A stretch of DNA of 64,000 bases from Negadavirga shengliensis (GCF_042652345.1 NZ_JBHSJJ010000006.1:1-64000), one strand, 5' to 3'; shown: positions 53,563 to 63,065, numbered from the stretch's first letter. Numbers and translations are program-made. Notes: a model not told the origin generated them from the sequence alone.

Positions 53563-56172
53563 ATGAGCGACGACAATAATATTCCGGAGGAACAGGACGA
53601 AAGCCTCCACGATTCGATTCCCGTGACTGGGATGTATAAGGACTGGTTTTTGGATTACGCCTCCTATGTGATTTTGGAAAGGGCCGTGCCCGCCATAGAA
53701 GATGGTTTGAAGCCGGTTCAACGCCGGATCATGCATGCCATGAAGGAAATGGATGATGGCAGGTTCAACAAAGTGGCCAACATCATAGGGCAATCGATGC
53801 AGTACCATCCCCATGGTGATGCTTCTATCGGGGATGCCATCGTGAATTTGGGTCAAAAGGACTTATTGATAGAAACCCAGGGTAACTGGGGGGATGTGCG
53901 TACCGGTGATGGGGCTGCGGCCGCCAGATACATTGAAGCCCGTCTTTCCAAATTTGCCTTGGAGGTGGTCTTCAACCCGCAGACAACGGAATGGCAGCTT
54001 TCTTACGATGGCAGGAAGAAAGAGCCCGTTACCCTTCCGGTAAAGTTTCCGCTCTTGTTGGCGCAGGGGGTAGAAGGTATCGCGGTGGGACTTTCCACCA
54101 AAATCCTTCCCCATAACTTTTGTGAATTGATTGAGGGGTCTATCCAGATACTAAACGGCGAAAAAACCAATATCCTTCCCGATTTTGCAACCGGAGGGCT
54201 TGCTGATTTTTCAGAATACAATGAGGGGCTGAGAGGAGGGAAAATCAAAGTAAGGGCCCGAATAGAAGAAGAGGACAGCAAAACACTGCTCATCAAGGAT
54301 ATTCCATACGGCACCACCACCAATTCTATTATCGACTCTATCATCAAAGCAAATGATAAAGGGAAGATAAAGATAAAGAAAGTGGTGGATAACACGGCCA
54401 GGGATGTGGAAATCCAAATCCAATTGGCACCGGGGCAGTCTCCCGACATGACGATTGATGCGTTATATGCCTTTACAGACTGTGAGGTGAGCATCTCTCC
54501 CAATGCCTGCGTGATTATCGACGAAAAGCCTGTATTCCTTTCTGTTAATGATATTTTGGAGTACAACACAAGACAGACCAAATCCTTGTTAAAAAAGGAA
54601 CTGGAAATCCGGAGAGGCGAGTTGATGGAAAAGCTGCTCTTTTCTTCCTTGGAGAAAATCTTTATCGAGAACAGAATTTACCGGGATATTGAGGAGTGTG
54701 AGACCTGGGAAGCGGTCATTGAGACCATTGATAGGGGACTGGATCCTTTCAAGCCGGATTTTTATAGAGAAATCACCAGAGACGACATCATCAGGCTTAC
54801 GGAAATCAAAATCAAGCGGATTTCGAAATTCGATACCTTTAAGGCCGATGAACTGATGAGAAAGCTCGAAGGGGAGCTTAAGGAAGTTAATTATCATTTG
54901 AAGCATCTTACGGCGTATGCCATTGAATATTATAAAAATCTTCTTGAAAAATACGGCAAGGGTAGAGAACGCAAAACGGAAATCAGAACTTTCGATACCA
55001 TTGAAGCCAATGTGGTTGCTGCCAACAATGCCAAACTGTATGTAAACCGTCAGGATGGGTTTATGGGATACGGATTGAAAAAGGATGAGTTTGTATGTGA
55101 TTGTTCCGATTTGGATGATATCATTGTTTTCCGAAACGACGGTGTTTGTCTGGTGACTAAAATACAGGACAAAGTTTTTGTGGGCAAAGACATCCGCCAT
55201 GTGGCTGTCTTCAGGAAGGGTGACGAAAGGATGGTGTACAACATGATCTATGTGGATGGGGCTTCCGGGCGCAGCATGGTAAAGAGGTTTCAGGTGATGA
55301 GTGTTACCAGGGACAGAGAATATGTGCTCACCAAGGGTTCCAAAGGATCCAAAGTATTGTACTTCACCGCCAACGCCAATGGCGAAGCAGAAATCGTCAC
55401 CGTCTTCCTTACCGCGGGTGCCAAAGCCAGGATCAAAGTTTTTGACTTTGACTTTAGCACCATAGAGATCAAGGGAAGAGGGGCACAGGGGAATATCCTC
55501 ACCAAATACCCGATACGCAAAGTCCAGCTCAAGATGGAAGGGGTTTCTACGTTGGGGGGACTGGATATTTATTACGATGCCTCTGTAGGAAGAATCAATA
55601 CTGACCAAAGGGGAGAACTCATCGGGAATTTTCTGGGGGATGACAAGATCATTGCTTTCTATAGAGACGGATCTTATGAACTGACCAATTTTGAACTGAC
55701 CAATAGGTTTGTTCAGGAAGAATTGTTGGCGATAGAAAAATTTGATCCGAAGAAAGTGGTGTCGGCCATCTATTATGACGGAGCGAGCAAAAACCATTTT
55801 GTGAAGCGGTTCATGATAGAGACTTCTACGATAAACAAAAAATTCAATTTTATTTCGGATCACAGACAGTCCCGATTGGTGGTGGTATCCACTGAGAAGC
55901 AACCTCAGGTAAAAGCCAAGATCCAAAAAGGAAAATCAATTGAAGAGACTGTTTTTGATTTGGATATGCTGATCGATGTGAAGGGATGGAAGGCTTTGGG
56001 CAACAAAGTTTCGGGACATCCTATCCAAGAGATCACGCTGATTGCGCCTGAAAAAAACAGGCATAAAGAAGTGGACCAGGATGAAGACGTTGAAATCGGC
56101 AGTACGGTGAGTTTTGATCTGAAAAAAAAGGAAGACAGTGATGACGACAAAGAGCAGTTAGGGCTGTTTTGA
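53563..56172 (+). CDS. parC: Topoisomerase IV subunit A
   Basis: 869 residues. The winged-helix/tower region opens with DYASYVILERAVPAIEDGLKPVQRRI, YHPHGDASIGDAI (quinolone-pocket region) and the catalytic Tyr in AARYIEARL. A beta-propeller-like C-terminal domain follows from about residue 480, and the tail is acidic. The DNA-breaking subunit that pairs with ParE. The 84-base gap after parE is A/T-rich and can form a weak stem (TGAAGTTTTT with AAAAACTTTCA). Confidence 0.9.
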   Translation: MSDDNNIPEEQDESLHDSIPVTGMYKDWFLDYASYVILERAVPAIEDGLKPVQRRIMHAMKEMDDGRFNKVANIIGQSMQYHPHGDASIGDAIVNLGQKDLLIETQGNWGDVRTGDGAAAARYIEARLSKFALEVVFNPQTTEWQLSYDGRKKEPVTLPVKFPLLLAQGVEGIAVGLSTKILPHNFCELIEGSIQILNGEKTNILPDFATGGLADFSEYNEGLRGGKIKVRARIEEEDSKTLLIKDIPYGTTTNSIIDSIIKANDKGKIKIKKVVDNTARDVEIQIQLAPGQSPDMTIDALYAFTDCEVSISPNACVIIDEKPVFLSVNDILEYNTRQTKSLLKKELEIRRGELMEKLLFSSLEKIFIENRIYRDIEECETWEAVIETIDRGLDPFKPDFYREITRDDIIRLTEIKIKRISKFDTFKADELMRKLEGELKEVNYHLKHLTAYAIEYYKNLLEKYGKGRERKTEIRTFDTIEANVVAANNAKLYVNRQDGFMGYGLKKDEFVCDCSDLDDIIVFRNDGVCLVTKIQDKVFVGKDIRHVAVFRKGDERMVYNMIYVDGASGRSMVKRFQVMSVTRDREYVLTKGSKGSKVLYFTANANGEAEIVTVFLTAGAKARIKVFDFDFSTIEIKGRGAQGNILTKYPIRKVQLKMEGVSTLGGLDIYYDASVGRINTDQRGELIGNFLGDDKIIAFYRDGSYELTNFELTNRFVQEELLAIEKFDPKKVVSAIYYDGASKNHFVKRFMIETSTINKKFNFISDHRQSRLVVVSTEKQPQVKAKIQKGKSIEETVFDLDMLIDVKGWKALGNKVSGHPIQEITLIAPEKNRHKEVDQDEDVEIGSTVSFDLKKKEDSDDDKEQLGLF

Positions 56173-56395
56173 TTAGGGAAGTCGCTTTTAACAATCCCAA
56201 AATCAGGAACGTTTTGTCTTACCTCGGAAATGTCACGGAAGCCAAACTGGAGGAAGACCGGAAACATGGGCAATTAGCCGGGCTTTTGCCAGAAGAATGC
56301 GACAGCCCTTTTTTTAACCATCACGAATTTGCATATTTGCAGCTAAAATATGCACCTGTTTGTAAAGGTGAAGTTTAAACCAATATAAATTTTAA

Positions 56396-58348
56396 ATGTC
56401 TTCTAACAAGGAAATCAAAATCACTTTTCCTGACAATTCGGTCAGGGTTTTTGAAAAAGGGACAACAGGACTTGACATTGCTCTTAGTATCAGTGATGGA
56501 CTTGCCCGGAATGTTCTTGCGGCCAAAGTCGACGGGACGGTATGGGACGCGACGAGACCGATAGAAAAAGATGCCAGGATAGAGTTGCTTACCTGGAGTG
56601 ACAAGGAGGGAAAATCCACGTTCTGGCACTCTTCGGCACACCTCATGGCGGAGGCGCTGGAGGCTTTATATCCCGGTATAAAATTCGGCATAGGCCCCCC
56701 GATTGAAAACGGGTTTTATTATGATGTTGATTTTGGTGATAAAACACTTGACGGTGCCGAACTGGAGAAAATTGAAGCCAAAATGGCGGAACTGGCCAGG
56801 CAAAAGAACGAATTTACCAGAAAAAGCGTCTCCAAATCCGATGCGGTCAAATACTATAAGGAAAAAGGGGATGAGTATAAACTGGACCTGTTGGAGGGTT
56901 TGGAAGATGGAACCATTACCTTTTATGAGCAGGGAAATTTCACAGACCTTTGCCGTGGGCCCCATATTCCCAATACGGGGTACATCAAAGCCATCAAGTT
57001 ACTGAACATCGCGGGAGCTTATTGGCGGGGTGATGAGAAGAACAAGATGCTGACAAGGATATATGGCGTCACTTTTCCTAAGGCCAAGGAACTGAAGGAA
57101 TACCTGACCCTGATAGAAGAAGCCAGGAAACGTGATCACCGAAAACTCGGCAAAGAGCTCGAGCTGTTTACTTTCTCTGAGAAAGTGGGTATGGGATTAC
57201 CGCTGTGGTTACCCAAGGGCACCTTATTGAGAGAACGCTTGGTTAATTTTCTGAAAAAGGAGCAGGACAAATCCGGCTATCAGCAGGTGATCACGCCACA
57301 TATCGGTCACAGGGCTTTATATGAAACTTCAGGGCATTATGAAAAATACGGGAAGGATTCCTTTCAGCCTATAGCTACCCCGCATGAGGGGGAGTCATTT
57401 TTGTTGAAACCGATGAACTGCCCCCATCATTGTGAAATATATAAAAGTAAGCCCAGATCATATAAGGATTTGCCAATCCGTTTTGCAGAGTTCGGTACGG
57501 TTTACAGGTATGAGCAAAGTGGCGAACTTCATGGTTTGACCAGAGTGAGGGGGTTCACCCAGGATGATGCCCATATTTTTTGCAGACCGGATCAGGTGAA
57601 AGAAGAATTCATCAAGGTGATAGACCTGGTGCTGTATGTCTTCAAAGCATTGGGTTTTGACCAGTTTACCGCCCAGATTTCCCTGAGAGACCCCGAGGAT
57701 AAAAGCAAATATATAGGGGGAGATGAAGGTTGGAACAAGGCGGAACAGGCCATAATTGACGCGGCTCTGGAAAAAGGCCTCGATACCGTTACCGAGCTTG
57801 GAGAGGCTGCTTTCTATGGACCGAAATTGGATTTTATGGTTAAGGACGCATTGGGCCGAAGCTGGCAGCTTGGGACTATCCAGGTGGATTACCAGCTACC
57901 TGAAAGGTTTGAGCTGGAATTTGTAGGTTCCGACAATCAGAAACACAGGCCGGTGATGATCCATCGTGCGCCTTTTGGTTCTTTGGAGCGCTTTGTGGCG
58001 GTCCTGATAGAGCACTGTGCCGGCAACTTCCCTTTATGGCTGGCTCCGGAACAGGTCATTATCCTTCCTATATCCGAAAAATTTGCCGGCTATGCCTCCG
58101 AAGTGAAACAATATTTGGAAGCAAAAGGGATATCGGGAGAAGTGGATAACCGGGATGAGAAGATAGGAAGAAAGATCCGGGACGCCGAAGTAAAAAAAAT
58201 CCCATTTATGATCATTGTGGGGGAGAAAGAAAAGGAGGATAACAAATTGTCACTCAGAAAGCATGGGGAAGGAGATATCGGCAGTTTTGGTCATGAAGAA
58301 TTTGCCGAATATTTCCGTGACATAATTAATGCTTCTTTAAGCAAATAA
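56396..58348 (+). CDS. thrS: Threonyl-tRNA synthetase
   Basis: 650 residues in the full class II ThrRS layout. TGS domain about 1-65; second additional domain with HSSAHLMAEAL and the downstream Cys-His of the editing site (CRGPHIPNTG); catalytic core with the zinc-site Cys in NCPHHCEIY, motif 2 RFAEFGTVYRYEQSGEL and motif 3 region HRAPFGSLERF; C-terminal anticodon-binding domain. A possible -7 element CATATTTG is at 56332-56339. It heads a translation gene block with infC 88 bases downstream. Confidence 0.97.
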   Translation: MSSNKEIKITFPDNSVRVFEKGTTGLDIALSISDGLARNVLAAKVDGTVWDATRPIEKDARIELLTWSDKEGKSTFWHSSAHLMAEALEALYPGIKFGIGPPIENGFYYDVDFGDKTLDGAELEKIEAKMAELARQKNEFTRKSVSKSDAVKYYKEKGDEYKLDLLEGLEDGTITFYEQGNFTDLCRGPHIPNTGYIKAIKLLNIAGAYWRGDEKNKMLTRIYGVTFPKAKELKEYLTLIEEARKRDHRKLGKELELFTFSEKVGMGLPLWLPKGTLLRERLVNFLKKEQDKSGYQQVITPHIGHRALYETSGHYEKYGKDSFQPIATPHEGESFLLKPMNCPHHCEIYKSKPRSYKDLPIRFAEFGTVYRYEQSGELHGLTRVRGFTQDDAHIFCRPDQVKEEFIKVIDLVLYVFKALGFDQFTAQISLRDPEDKSKYIGGDEGWNKAEQAIIDAALEKGLDTVTELGEAAFYGPKLDFMVKDALGRSWQLGTIQVDYQLPERFELEFVGSDNQKHRPVMIHRAPFGSLERFVAVLIEHCAGNFPLWLAPEQVIILPISEKFAGYASEVKQYLEAKGISGEVDNRDEKIGRKIRDAEVKKIPFMIIVGEKEKEDNKLSLRKHGEGDIGSFGHEEFAEYFRDIINASLSK

Positions 58349-58436
58349 TAATGGTTTGTAAATATTGTATTTTTAATTGTTCAAAAATTATTAGATATTT
58401 GCAGATTGAAACTTTAAACAACAACCATTAAATATT

Positions 58437-58988
58437 TTGAGAGGAAAAAGAACTTACAGTCCGAGACAAGAAGAGCCATATAGAGTAAATTCGAAAATCA
58501 GAGCCAGAGAGGTGCGTGTGGTAGGTGATTATGTAGAGGGGGGGAATGCTGTCATGCCCACTGATCAGGCTATCGCTCTTGCCGAAGAAAACGGCTTGGA
58601 TCTCGTAGAAATTTCTCCTTCCGCAAGCCCTCCCGTATGCAAGGTGATCGATTATGCCAAGTTCAAATATGAACAGAAGAAAAAGCAGAAAGAGATCAAA
58701 TCCAATGCTGCCAAGACGGTAGTGAAAGAAATAAGGTTTGGGCCGAACACCGATGACCATGATTTTGATTTCAAATTAAAACATGCGATCAACTTCTTGA
58801 AGGACGGTGCCAAGGTAAAAGCCTATGTGCATTTTGTGGGACGTACCATCGTGTTCAAGGAGAGAGGAGAAATGTTGCTGCTGAGATTCGCCCAGGCGCT
58901 TGAGGATTATGGGCAGGTGGAGCAGCTCCCAAAAATGGAAGGAAAGAGGATGAACATCTTTGTGGCTCCCAAACAGAGTAAAAAATAA
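58437..58988 (+). CDS. infC: Translation initiation factor IF-3 (non-AUG start)
   Basis: About 183 residues. The N-terminal domain RVNSKIRAREVRVVGD, NGLDLVEISPSASPPVCKVIDYAKFKYEQ and C-terminal domain with EIRFGPNTDDHDFDFKLKHAINFLKDGAKVKAYVHFVGR are unmistakable IF-3. No ATG occurs in frame between the upstream stop (TGA 58407) and the conserved sequence. Initiation must use TTG 58437, ATT 58434 or another non-AUG codon. In E. coli IF-3 represses its own AUU-started mRNA, so a rare start here is probably used for autoregulation (inference). Confidence 0.95.
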   Translation: MRGKRTYSPRQEEPYRVNSKIRAREVRVVGDYVEGGNAVMPTDQAIALAEENGLDLVEISPSASPPVCKVIDYAKFKYEQKKKQKEIKSNAAKTVVKEIRFGPNTDDHDFDFKLKHAINFLKDGAKVKAYVHFVGRTIVFKERGEMLLLRFAQALEDYGQVEQLPKMEGKRMNIFVAPKQSKK

Positions 58989-59010
58989 TTTCAACTAATT
59001 ATATACAGTA

Positions 59011-59205
59011 ATGCCAAAAGTAAAAACAAAATCTAGTGCCAAAAAAAGATTTAAACTGTCTGGCACGGGAAAGATCAGAAGAAAGCATGCTTTTAAAAGC
59101 CATATTCTGACAAAAAAATCCACCAAAAGGAAGAGAAATCTGACTAAGATGGGGGAAGTGCATACGTCAGATGAGGGCAGGGTAAAAGCCATGTTGAGAA
59201 TCTAA
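59011..59205 (+). CDS. rpmI: Ribosomal protein L35
   Basis: 64 residues, very basic: MPKVKTKSSAKKRFKLSGTGKIRRKHAFKSH is the L35 signature. It lies 22 bases after infC and 89 bases before rplT, the usual infC-rpmI-rplT order. Confidence 0.97.
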   Translation: MPKVKTKSSAKKRFKLSGTGKIRRKHAFKSHILTKKSTKRKRNLTKMGEVHTSDEGRVKAMLRI

Positions 59206-59294
59206 TTCGTTTCAATTAATTCAGGTTATTTAATTCACCAGATGTTTGGTTTGTAAGTCCGTGAGGCGCCAAAGGTCAAAAACTAAAAAAAATT

Positions 59295-59639
59295 ATGCCA
59301 AGATCAGTTAATGCTGTAGCATCAAGAGCAAGAAGAAAAAAAGTATTAAAAGCTACCAAAGGTTATTTCGGAAGAGGGAAAAATGTATGGACGGTAGCCA
59401 AGAATAAATATGAGAAAGGACTGCAGTACGCCTATAGGGATAGGAGAACCAAGAAAAGGGAATTCAGAAAACTATGGATCCAGCGTATCAATGCAGGCGC
59501 CAGACAACACGGCATGTCCTACTCGCAATTTATGGGGATGTTGAAAAAGGCAGAAATCGAATTAAACAGAAAGGTTTTAGCTGATTTGGCAATGAATCAC
59601 CCGGAGGCATTCAAAGCTGTAGTTGAAAAAGTAAAGTAA
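59295..59639 (+). CDS. rplT: Ribosomal protein L20
   Basis: 114 residues: MPRSVNAVASRARRKK, ATKGYFGRGKNVWTVAKN, YAYRDRRTKKREFRKLWIQRINA and GMSYSQFMGMLKKAEIELNRKVLADLA. It binds 23S rRNA and in other bacteria represses its operon; no leader structure of that kind was identified here. A terminator follows. Confidence 0.98.
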   Translation: MPRSVNAVASRARRKKVLKATKGYFGRGKNVWTVAKNKYEKGLQYAYRDRRTKKREFRKLWIQRINAGARQHGMSYSQFMGMLKKAEIELNRKVLADLAMNHPEAFKAVVEKVK

Positions 59640-59656
59640 GTGGAGACGCTGAAAAT

Positions 59657-59683
59657 AAAAAACCCTCTTCGGAGGGTTTTTTT
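59657..59683 (+). terminator. Terminator after rplT
   Basis: AAAAAACCCTC, a TTCG tetraloop, GAGGGTTTTTTT. It is a classic strong intrinsic terminator 18 bases after the stop codon. Confidence 0.92.
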
Positions 59684-60024
59684 ATGTCTTTACCTAAATA
59701 AGGACATAGGTTTTTTGAAATTTTCATTATATTACTTCTCCGAAATATGAAGCTGAGGTTTAGCTGATTTTAGGAGAAGTGATGCTTAGTGGTAAAGAGT
59801 GAGAAACTTAATGTCAAGTGGAAAACGATAGAAAAGGAGGGACGGGTTTCCGGAAATGTAATTGGTATCATTACGAGAGAATAAAAAAGTCACCTTTTAA
59901 GAACCAGGCTTTCCGGAATAAGGGCAGCGTGGGGATCCGTTATCTTCATTCCATTTCGTCCCGACCGAGGTTTATAGGATTTGACCGTAATAAATGGAGT
60001 TCTATTCCGTAATAGAATTAATGG
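59684..60024. other. Intergenic stretch with no recognised gene
   Basis: About 340 bases after the rplT terminator. A 64-residue open frame at 59818-60012 has no recognisable composition. No tRNA or hairpin was found. Confidence 0.4.
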
Positions 60025-60085
60025 AAGCCTCTCTTAATAGAAGCTTTTGGTAGCCAGGCGGGAGTTGAACCCGGGTCCGCCTCGG
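60025..60085 (-). repeat. Terminator plus tRNA-Met 3'-part remnant
   Basis: Read on the minus strand, a degraded copy of the tRNA-Met 3' half (a GAGTTGAACCCG T arm on the plus strand, preceded by TAGCCAGGCGG) is followed by a decayed version of the hairpin that also follows the real gene (AGCCTCTCTTAATAGAAGCTTTT on the plus strand). It cannot form a full tRNA. The layout copies the real unit at 60130-60205. Confidence 0.65.
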
Positions 60086-60129
60086 CGGATAGGCACCTTC
60101 GTGAAGTGATATGATGAGGATTTGTGCAC

Positions 60130-60162
60130 AAAAAAAGCCTCTCTGATAACAGAGAAGCTTTT
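60130..60162 (-). terminator. Terminator of tRNA-Met
   Basis: On the minus strand AAAAGCTTCTCT pairs with AGAGAGGCTTTTTTT around a GTTATC loop, three bases after the tRNA 3' end. Confidence 0.75.
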
Positions 60163-60165
60163 GGG

Positions 60166-60239
60166 TAGCGAGGACGGGAATTGAACCCGTGACCTCAGGG
60201 TTATGAATCCTGCGCTCTAACCATCTGAGCTACCTCGCC
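60166..60239 (-). tRNA. tRNA-Met (CAU)
   Basis: A 74-nt minus-strand cloverleaf: acceptor GGCGAGG with CCTCGCT, D arm GTAGCTCAGATGGTTAGAGC, anticodon loop TTCATAA (CAT) and T arm ACGGGTTCAATTCCCGT. The paired acceptor start makes elongator tRNA-Met the best call. A CAU anticodon can also belong to an Ile tRNA after lysidine modification, which sequence alone does not exclude. Confidence 0.93.
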
Positions 60240-60250
60240 GAAATGGAATG

Positions 60251-60282
60251 CAAATATGTAAGGATAATCCTTGAATTGCAAA
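60251..60282 (-). promoter_or_regulatory. Promoter of tRNA-Met
   Basis: On the minus strand TTTG (60282-60279), 20 nt, CATATTTG (60258-60251), one mismatch from TAnnTTTG. Confidence 0.55.
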
Positions 60283-60333
60283 CCAGAGTGGCAAAAATTA
60301 CTATTTTTTATAACCACCAGAACGAGTAAGGCT

Positions 60334-60735
60334 ATGGAGAAAACCAAGTTTGTTTCAGATTATCAGATAAATACTTCGAAGAAGATTATTTATCCGTATT
60401 TGAGCACGGCAAGCGGATTGTCGCAATGGTTTGCGGACGATGTGACCATCAATGAGGATAAGATTTACAACTTTGTCTATGATGGAGAAGACCATTATGC
60501 CAGACCGGTCATTATGAGGACAAACCACCACGTCAAATTTGAGTTTTTTGACCCAACAGAAGGGCCGGATAATGGCATGGACCACTCATTTATCGAATTC
60601 AAACTGGAGGAAAATGAGCTTACCCAGACTTTTTACTTACGGGTGGTGGATTACGGAGACACTTACAGTGAACAGGAACAGAAATCAATTTGGGAAGGAC
60701 TCATCAATGGGCTCAAAGAAATTATCGGTGGTTAA
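60334..60735 (+). CDS. START-like (SRPBCC) domain protein
   Basis: 133 residues. The compact fold resembles the AHSA1/START-like family of Bacteroidota: FVSDYQINTSKKIIYPYLSTASGLSQWFADDVTI, then VKFEFFDPTEG and a C-terminal helix WEGLINGLKEIIG. Members bind hydrophobic ligands or act as chaperone accessories. ATG 60334 is used; the 60271 opening adds residues lacking similarity. It lies 84 bases ahead of the LptF/LptG-type gene on the same strand. Confidence 0.82.
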   Translation: MEKTKFVSDYQINTSKKIIYPYLSTASGLSQWFADDVTINEDKIYNFVYDGEDHYARPVIMRTNHHVKFEFFDPTEGPDNGMDHSFIEFKLEENELTQTFYLRVVDYGDTYSEQEQKSIWEGLINGLKEIIGG

Positions 60736-60819
60736 AGCCCTATTCATTACCATAATTGCTACAATATGTTGAACTTTACAGCGTCTTAATTTGTAAGAAA
60801 AGAGCGGTAAGGGCGTTTC

Positions 60820-62622
60820 ATGAAAAAACTGGATAAATTAATATTAGGATCATTTATCGGTCCATTTATACTCACTTTTGTCGTAGTAGATTTTATTCTC
60901 CTGACGGTGAACATGCTAAGGTATTTCGATGAGATATTCGGAAAAGACCTTCCGTTCGCCGTTTACGTTGAACTTATCGGTTATTTTGTCATCAGTATAT
61001 CCCCGATGGCTTTGCCCTTGGCTGTGCTGCTTTCCTCGCTGATGACCTTCGGCAACCTGGGGGAACATTTCGAGCTTACGGCCATCAAAAGCAGTGGCAT
61101 ATCCCTCCTTCGTGCCCTGCTTCCCATCGGCATTTTTGTGGTTGTGCTCACCTTTTTGGCATACTATTCAAACAACTACATCGTCCCTAGGGTCAACCTT
61201 AAAACCTTCAGCCTATTGTATGACATCCGGATGAAATCCCCTGCGCTGGACATCAAAGAAGGGGTTTTTTATAACGGTATCCCTAACTACAGCATCAAGG
61301 TCAACAGAAAACTGGATGAAGTAAGACTCAGGGACATCATTATCTATGATCATACCTCCGGGCAGGGAAACCTGCACGTCATTACCGCGGATTCAGGCCG
61401 GATGGAACCTTTTTTTAACGACAGGTATATGATGCTGACCTTACATAGCGGCTACAGTTACCAGGAAAGCCAAGGGCAAAGGGGAATCAAAGAAAAACCC
61501 GCTAGCTTCAACAGGACGCAGTTTGTGGAGAATCAAATGGTATTTAACCTGGATGCATTTGATTTGAACCGTACACCTGAAGATTTGTGGTCCTCCAACC
61601 GGTCCATCAAAAATATCAGTGAGATAAAAGTAGACCTGGATTCAATGGACAGGGAACATAACCAATGGATGTTTTATAATTATGCCAATACAGAGGCCTC
61701 CTATGCCTTTTTTGGAAGGGCAAGAAAGCTCCATCCCCCGGATGATATTCTGAAAAAGAAACTTGAATACGATTCGCTTAAAAATTTAAAATATAAGGAA
61801 GAATATAACCAGTCGCAGCGGGCGGATGAAACCAGCGGAAATCAGGATCGGAGTGCGGGGACCCCGGTCTCAACCCAGGATTCCATGGTTCCCCCGCCTG
61901 TCGAGGGGATAGCAGCAGAAAAGCCGGTAGTAGACACGACACAGGTTGTGCCCCAAGCGGATGCCATGGCAAAAGCAGATACCGCCGGGGTAAAAAATAA
62001 CGTTCCGCCAAAACCCAAACCCAACCTCCGGACAATCAATGCAGGAATTGTTCCTATAGAAGTCGAAAACCCCATTGTCCTGACAGAGACAGAAAAGATG
62101 AAACTGGATTCGTTAAGGAATACCGACAGGTATTTTGTGTCAGCGGCATCAGTAGGATTGACTTCCGCCAGGAATCTTAAAAACAGTTTTACCACTAACA
62201 GGACCAGAATCGAAAACCTGGAGAGAGAATACCGCAGGTTCCAGATTGCCTGGTATCAAAAATATACACAGGCATTTGCATGCTTTGTGATGTTCATGAT
62301 AGGGGCTCCACTTGGGGCCATCATCAAAAAGGGAGGCCTGGGCATGCCTGTTCTTATGTCCATTATATTTTTCATCATGTATTATATGCTGACCATCACG
62401 GGTGAGAAATGGGCAAAAGAGGGTCTTACCAATACTTTGTTTGGGACTTGTTTTTCCAACCTCGCCCTGATTCCATTCGGGCTTTTCTTTTTGAAGCAAG
62501 CCAGAAAGGATGCACGGCTGTTCGAGCCGGATTTTTATCAGGGTATATGGGAAAAGCTGCTTGGCGCATTCCGAAAATTAAAATTAAAGAAAAGACAAAA
62601 GTTGAAACCGGAAGTTTTATAA
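60820..62622 (+). CDS. LptF/LptG-family lipopolysaccharide export permease
   Basis: 600 residues, YjgP/YjgQ family. Three N-terminal helices (about 11-33, 57-79, 98-120) and three C-terminal helices (about 490-590) flank a periplasmic beta-jellyroll domain with a low-complexity Pro/Ala/Val-rich insert at about 340-405 (ending PPKPKPN). The permease moves lipopolysaccharide to the bridge proteins with an LptB ATPase. It is longer than the usual 350-400 residues because of this insert. Confidence 0.9.
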   Translation: MKKLDKLILGSFIGPFILTFVVVDFILLTVNMLRYFDEIFGKDLPFAVYVELIGYFVISISPMALPLAVLLSSLMTFGNLGEHFELTAIKSSGISLLRALLPIGIFVVVLTFLAYYSNNYIVPRVNLKTFSLLYDIRMKSPALDIKEGVFYNGIPNYSIKVNRKLDEVRLRDIIIYDHTSGQGNLHVITADSGRMEPFFNDRYMMLTLHSGYSYQESQGQRGIKEKPASFNRTQFVENQMVFNLDAFDLNRTPEDLWSSNRSIKNISEIKVDLDSMDREHNQWMFYNYANTEASYAFFGRARKLHPPDDILKKKLEYDSLKNLKYKEEYNQSQRADETSGNQDRSAGTPVSTQDSMVPPPVEGIAAEKPVVDTTQVVPQADAMAKADTAGVKNNVPPKPKPNLRTINAGIVPIEVENPIVLTETEKMKLDSLRNTDRYFVSAASVGLTSARNLKNSFTTNRTRIENLEREYRRFQIAWYQKYTQAFACFVMFMIGAPLGAIIKKGGLGMPVLMSIIFFIMYYMLTITGEKWAKEGLTNTLFGTCFSNLALIPFGLFFLKQARKDARLFEPDFYQGIWEKLLGAFRKLKLKKRQKLKPEVL

Positions 62623-62646
62623 TGTGAAATAATCGTGTTACCTTTG
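62615..62646 (+). promoter_or_regulatory. Promoter of rpsO
   Basis: TTTT (62615-62618), 20 nt, TACCTTTG (62639-62646). The -7 octamer is identical to that of the tRNA-Arg/Lys and SRP RNA promoters. Confidence 0.6.
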
Positions 62647-62685
62647 TAGCTGTTTTATAAAATTCAAAATAATATTTAACTAGGC

Positions 62686-62961
62686 ATGTATTTAGCTAAA
62701 GAGAAAAAAGCGGAATTATTCAAAAATCATGGTCGGTTAAAATCTGAAACAGATACAGGATCCTCTGAATCTCAGATTGCTTTGTTTACTTACCGTATAC
62801 AGCACCTTACCGAGCATTTAAAGACCAACAAAAAAGACCATTCTTCCCGTAGAGGATTGCTGAAGCTGGTGGGTAAAAGAAGGCGTTTGCTGAATTACCT
62901 GATGAAAAATGATATTGAAAGATACAGAGCTGTTATTGCAGACCTCGGAATTCGTAAATAA
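62686..62961 (+). CDS. rpsO: Ribosomal protein S15
   Basis: 91 residues. KSETDTGSSESQIALFTYRIQHLTEHLKTNKKDHSSRRGLLKLVGKRRRLLNYL is the S15 core. It binds 16S rRNA. It is followed by a hairpin and pnp, the widely conserved rpsO-pnp order. Confidence 0.98.
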   Translation: MYLAKEKKAELFKNHGRLKSETDTGSSESQIALFTYRIQHLTEHLKTNKKDHSSRRGLLKLVGKRRRLLNYLMKNDIERYRAVIADLGIRK

Positions 62962-62972
62962 AAAAGATTGTG

Positions 62973-63004
62973 AGGTTCCTTTGTATAGAGGAACCTTACT
63001 TTTT
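62973..63004 (+). terminator. Hairpin between rpsO and pnp
   Basis: AGGTTCC pairs with GGAACCT around a 10-base loop, followed by TACTTTTTT. It could terminate rpsO or act as a processing site for the pnp leader, as the equivalent hairpin does in E. coli (inference). Confidence 0.65.
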
Positions 63005-63065
63005 TATATCTCCTATATTAAACCTTACTTTTAAGACTACACACTACACAGAATCATTAAGTTTT

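Noticed and set aside
56169..56378. 69-residue open frame between parC and thrS starting with TTG
   Set aside because: It overlaps the parC stop, has only a TTG start and no recognised similarity, and covers the probable thrS promoter (CATATTTG at 56332).
59818..60012. 64-residue open frame after rplT
   Set aside because: No recognisable features or start signal, and it lies in repeat-rich non-coding sequence.
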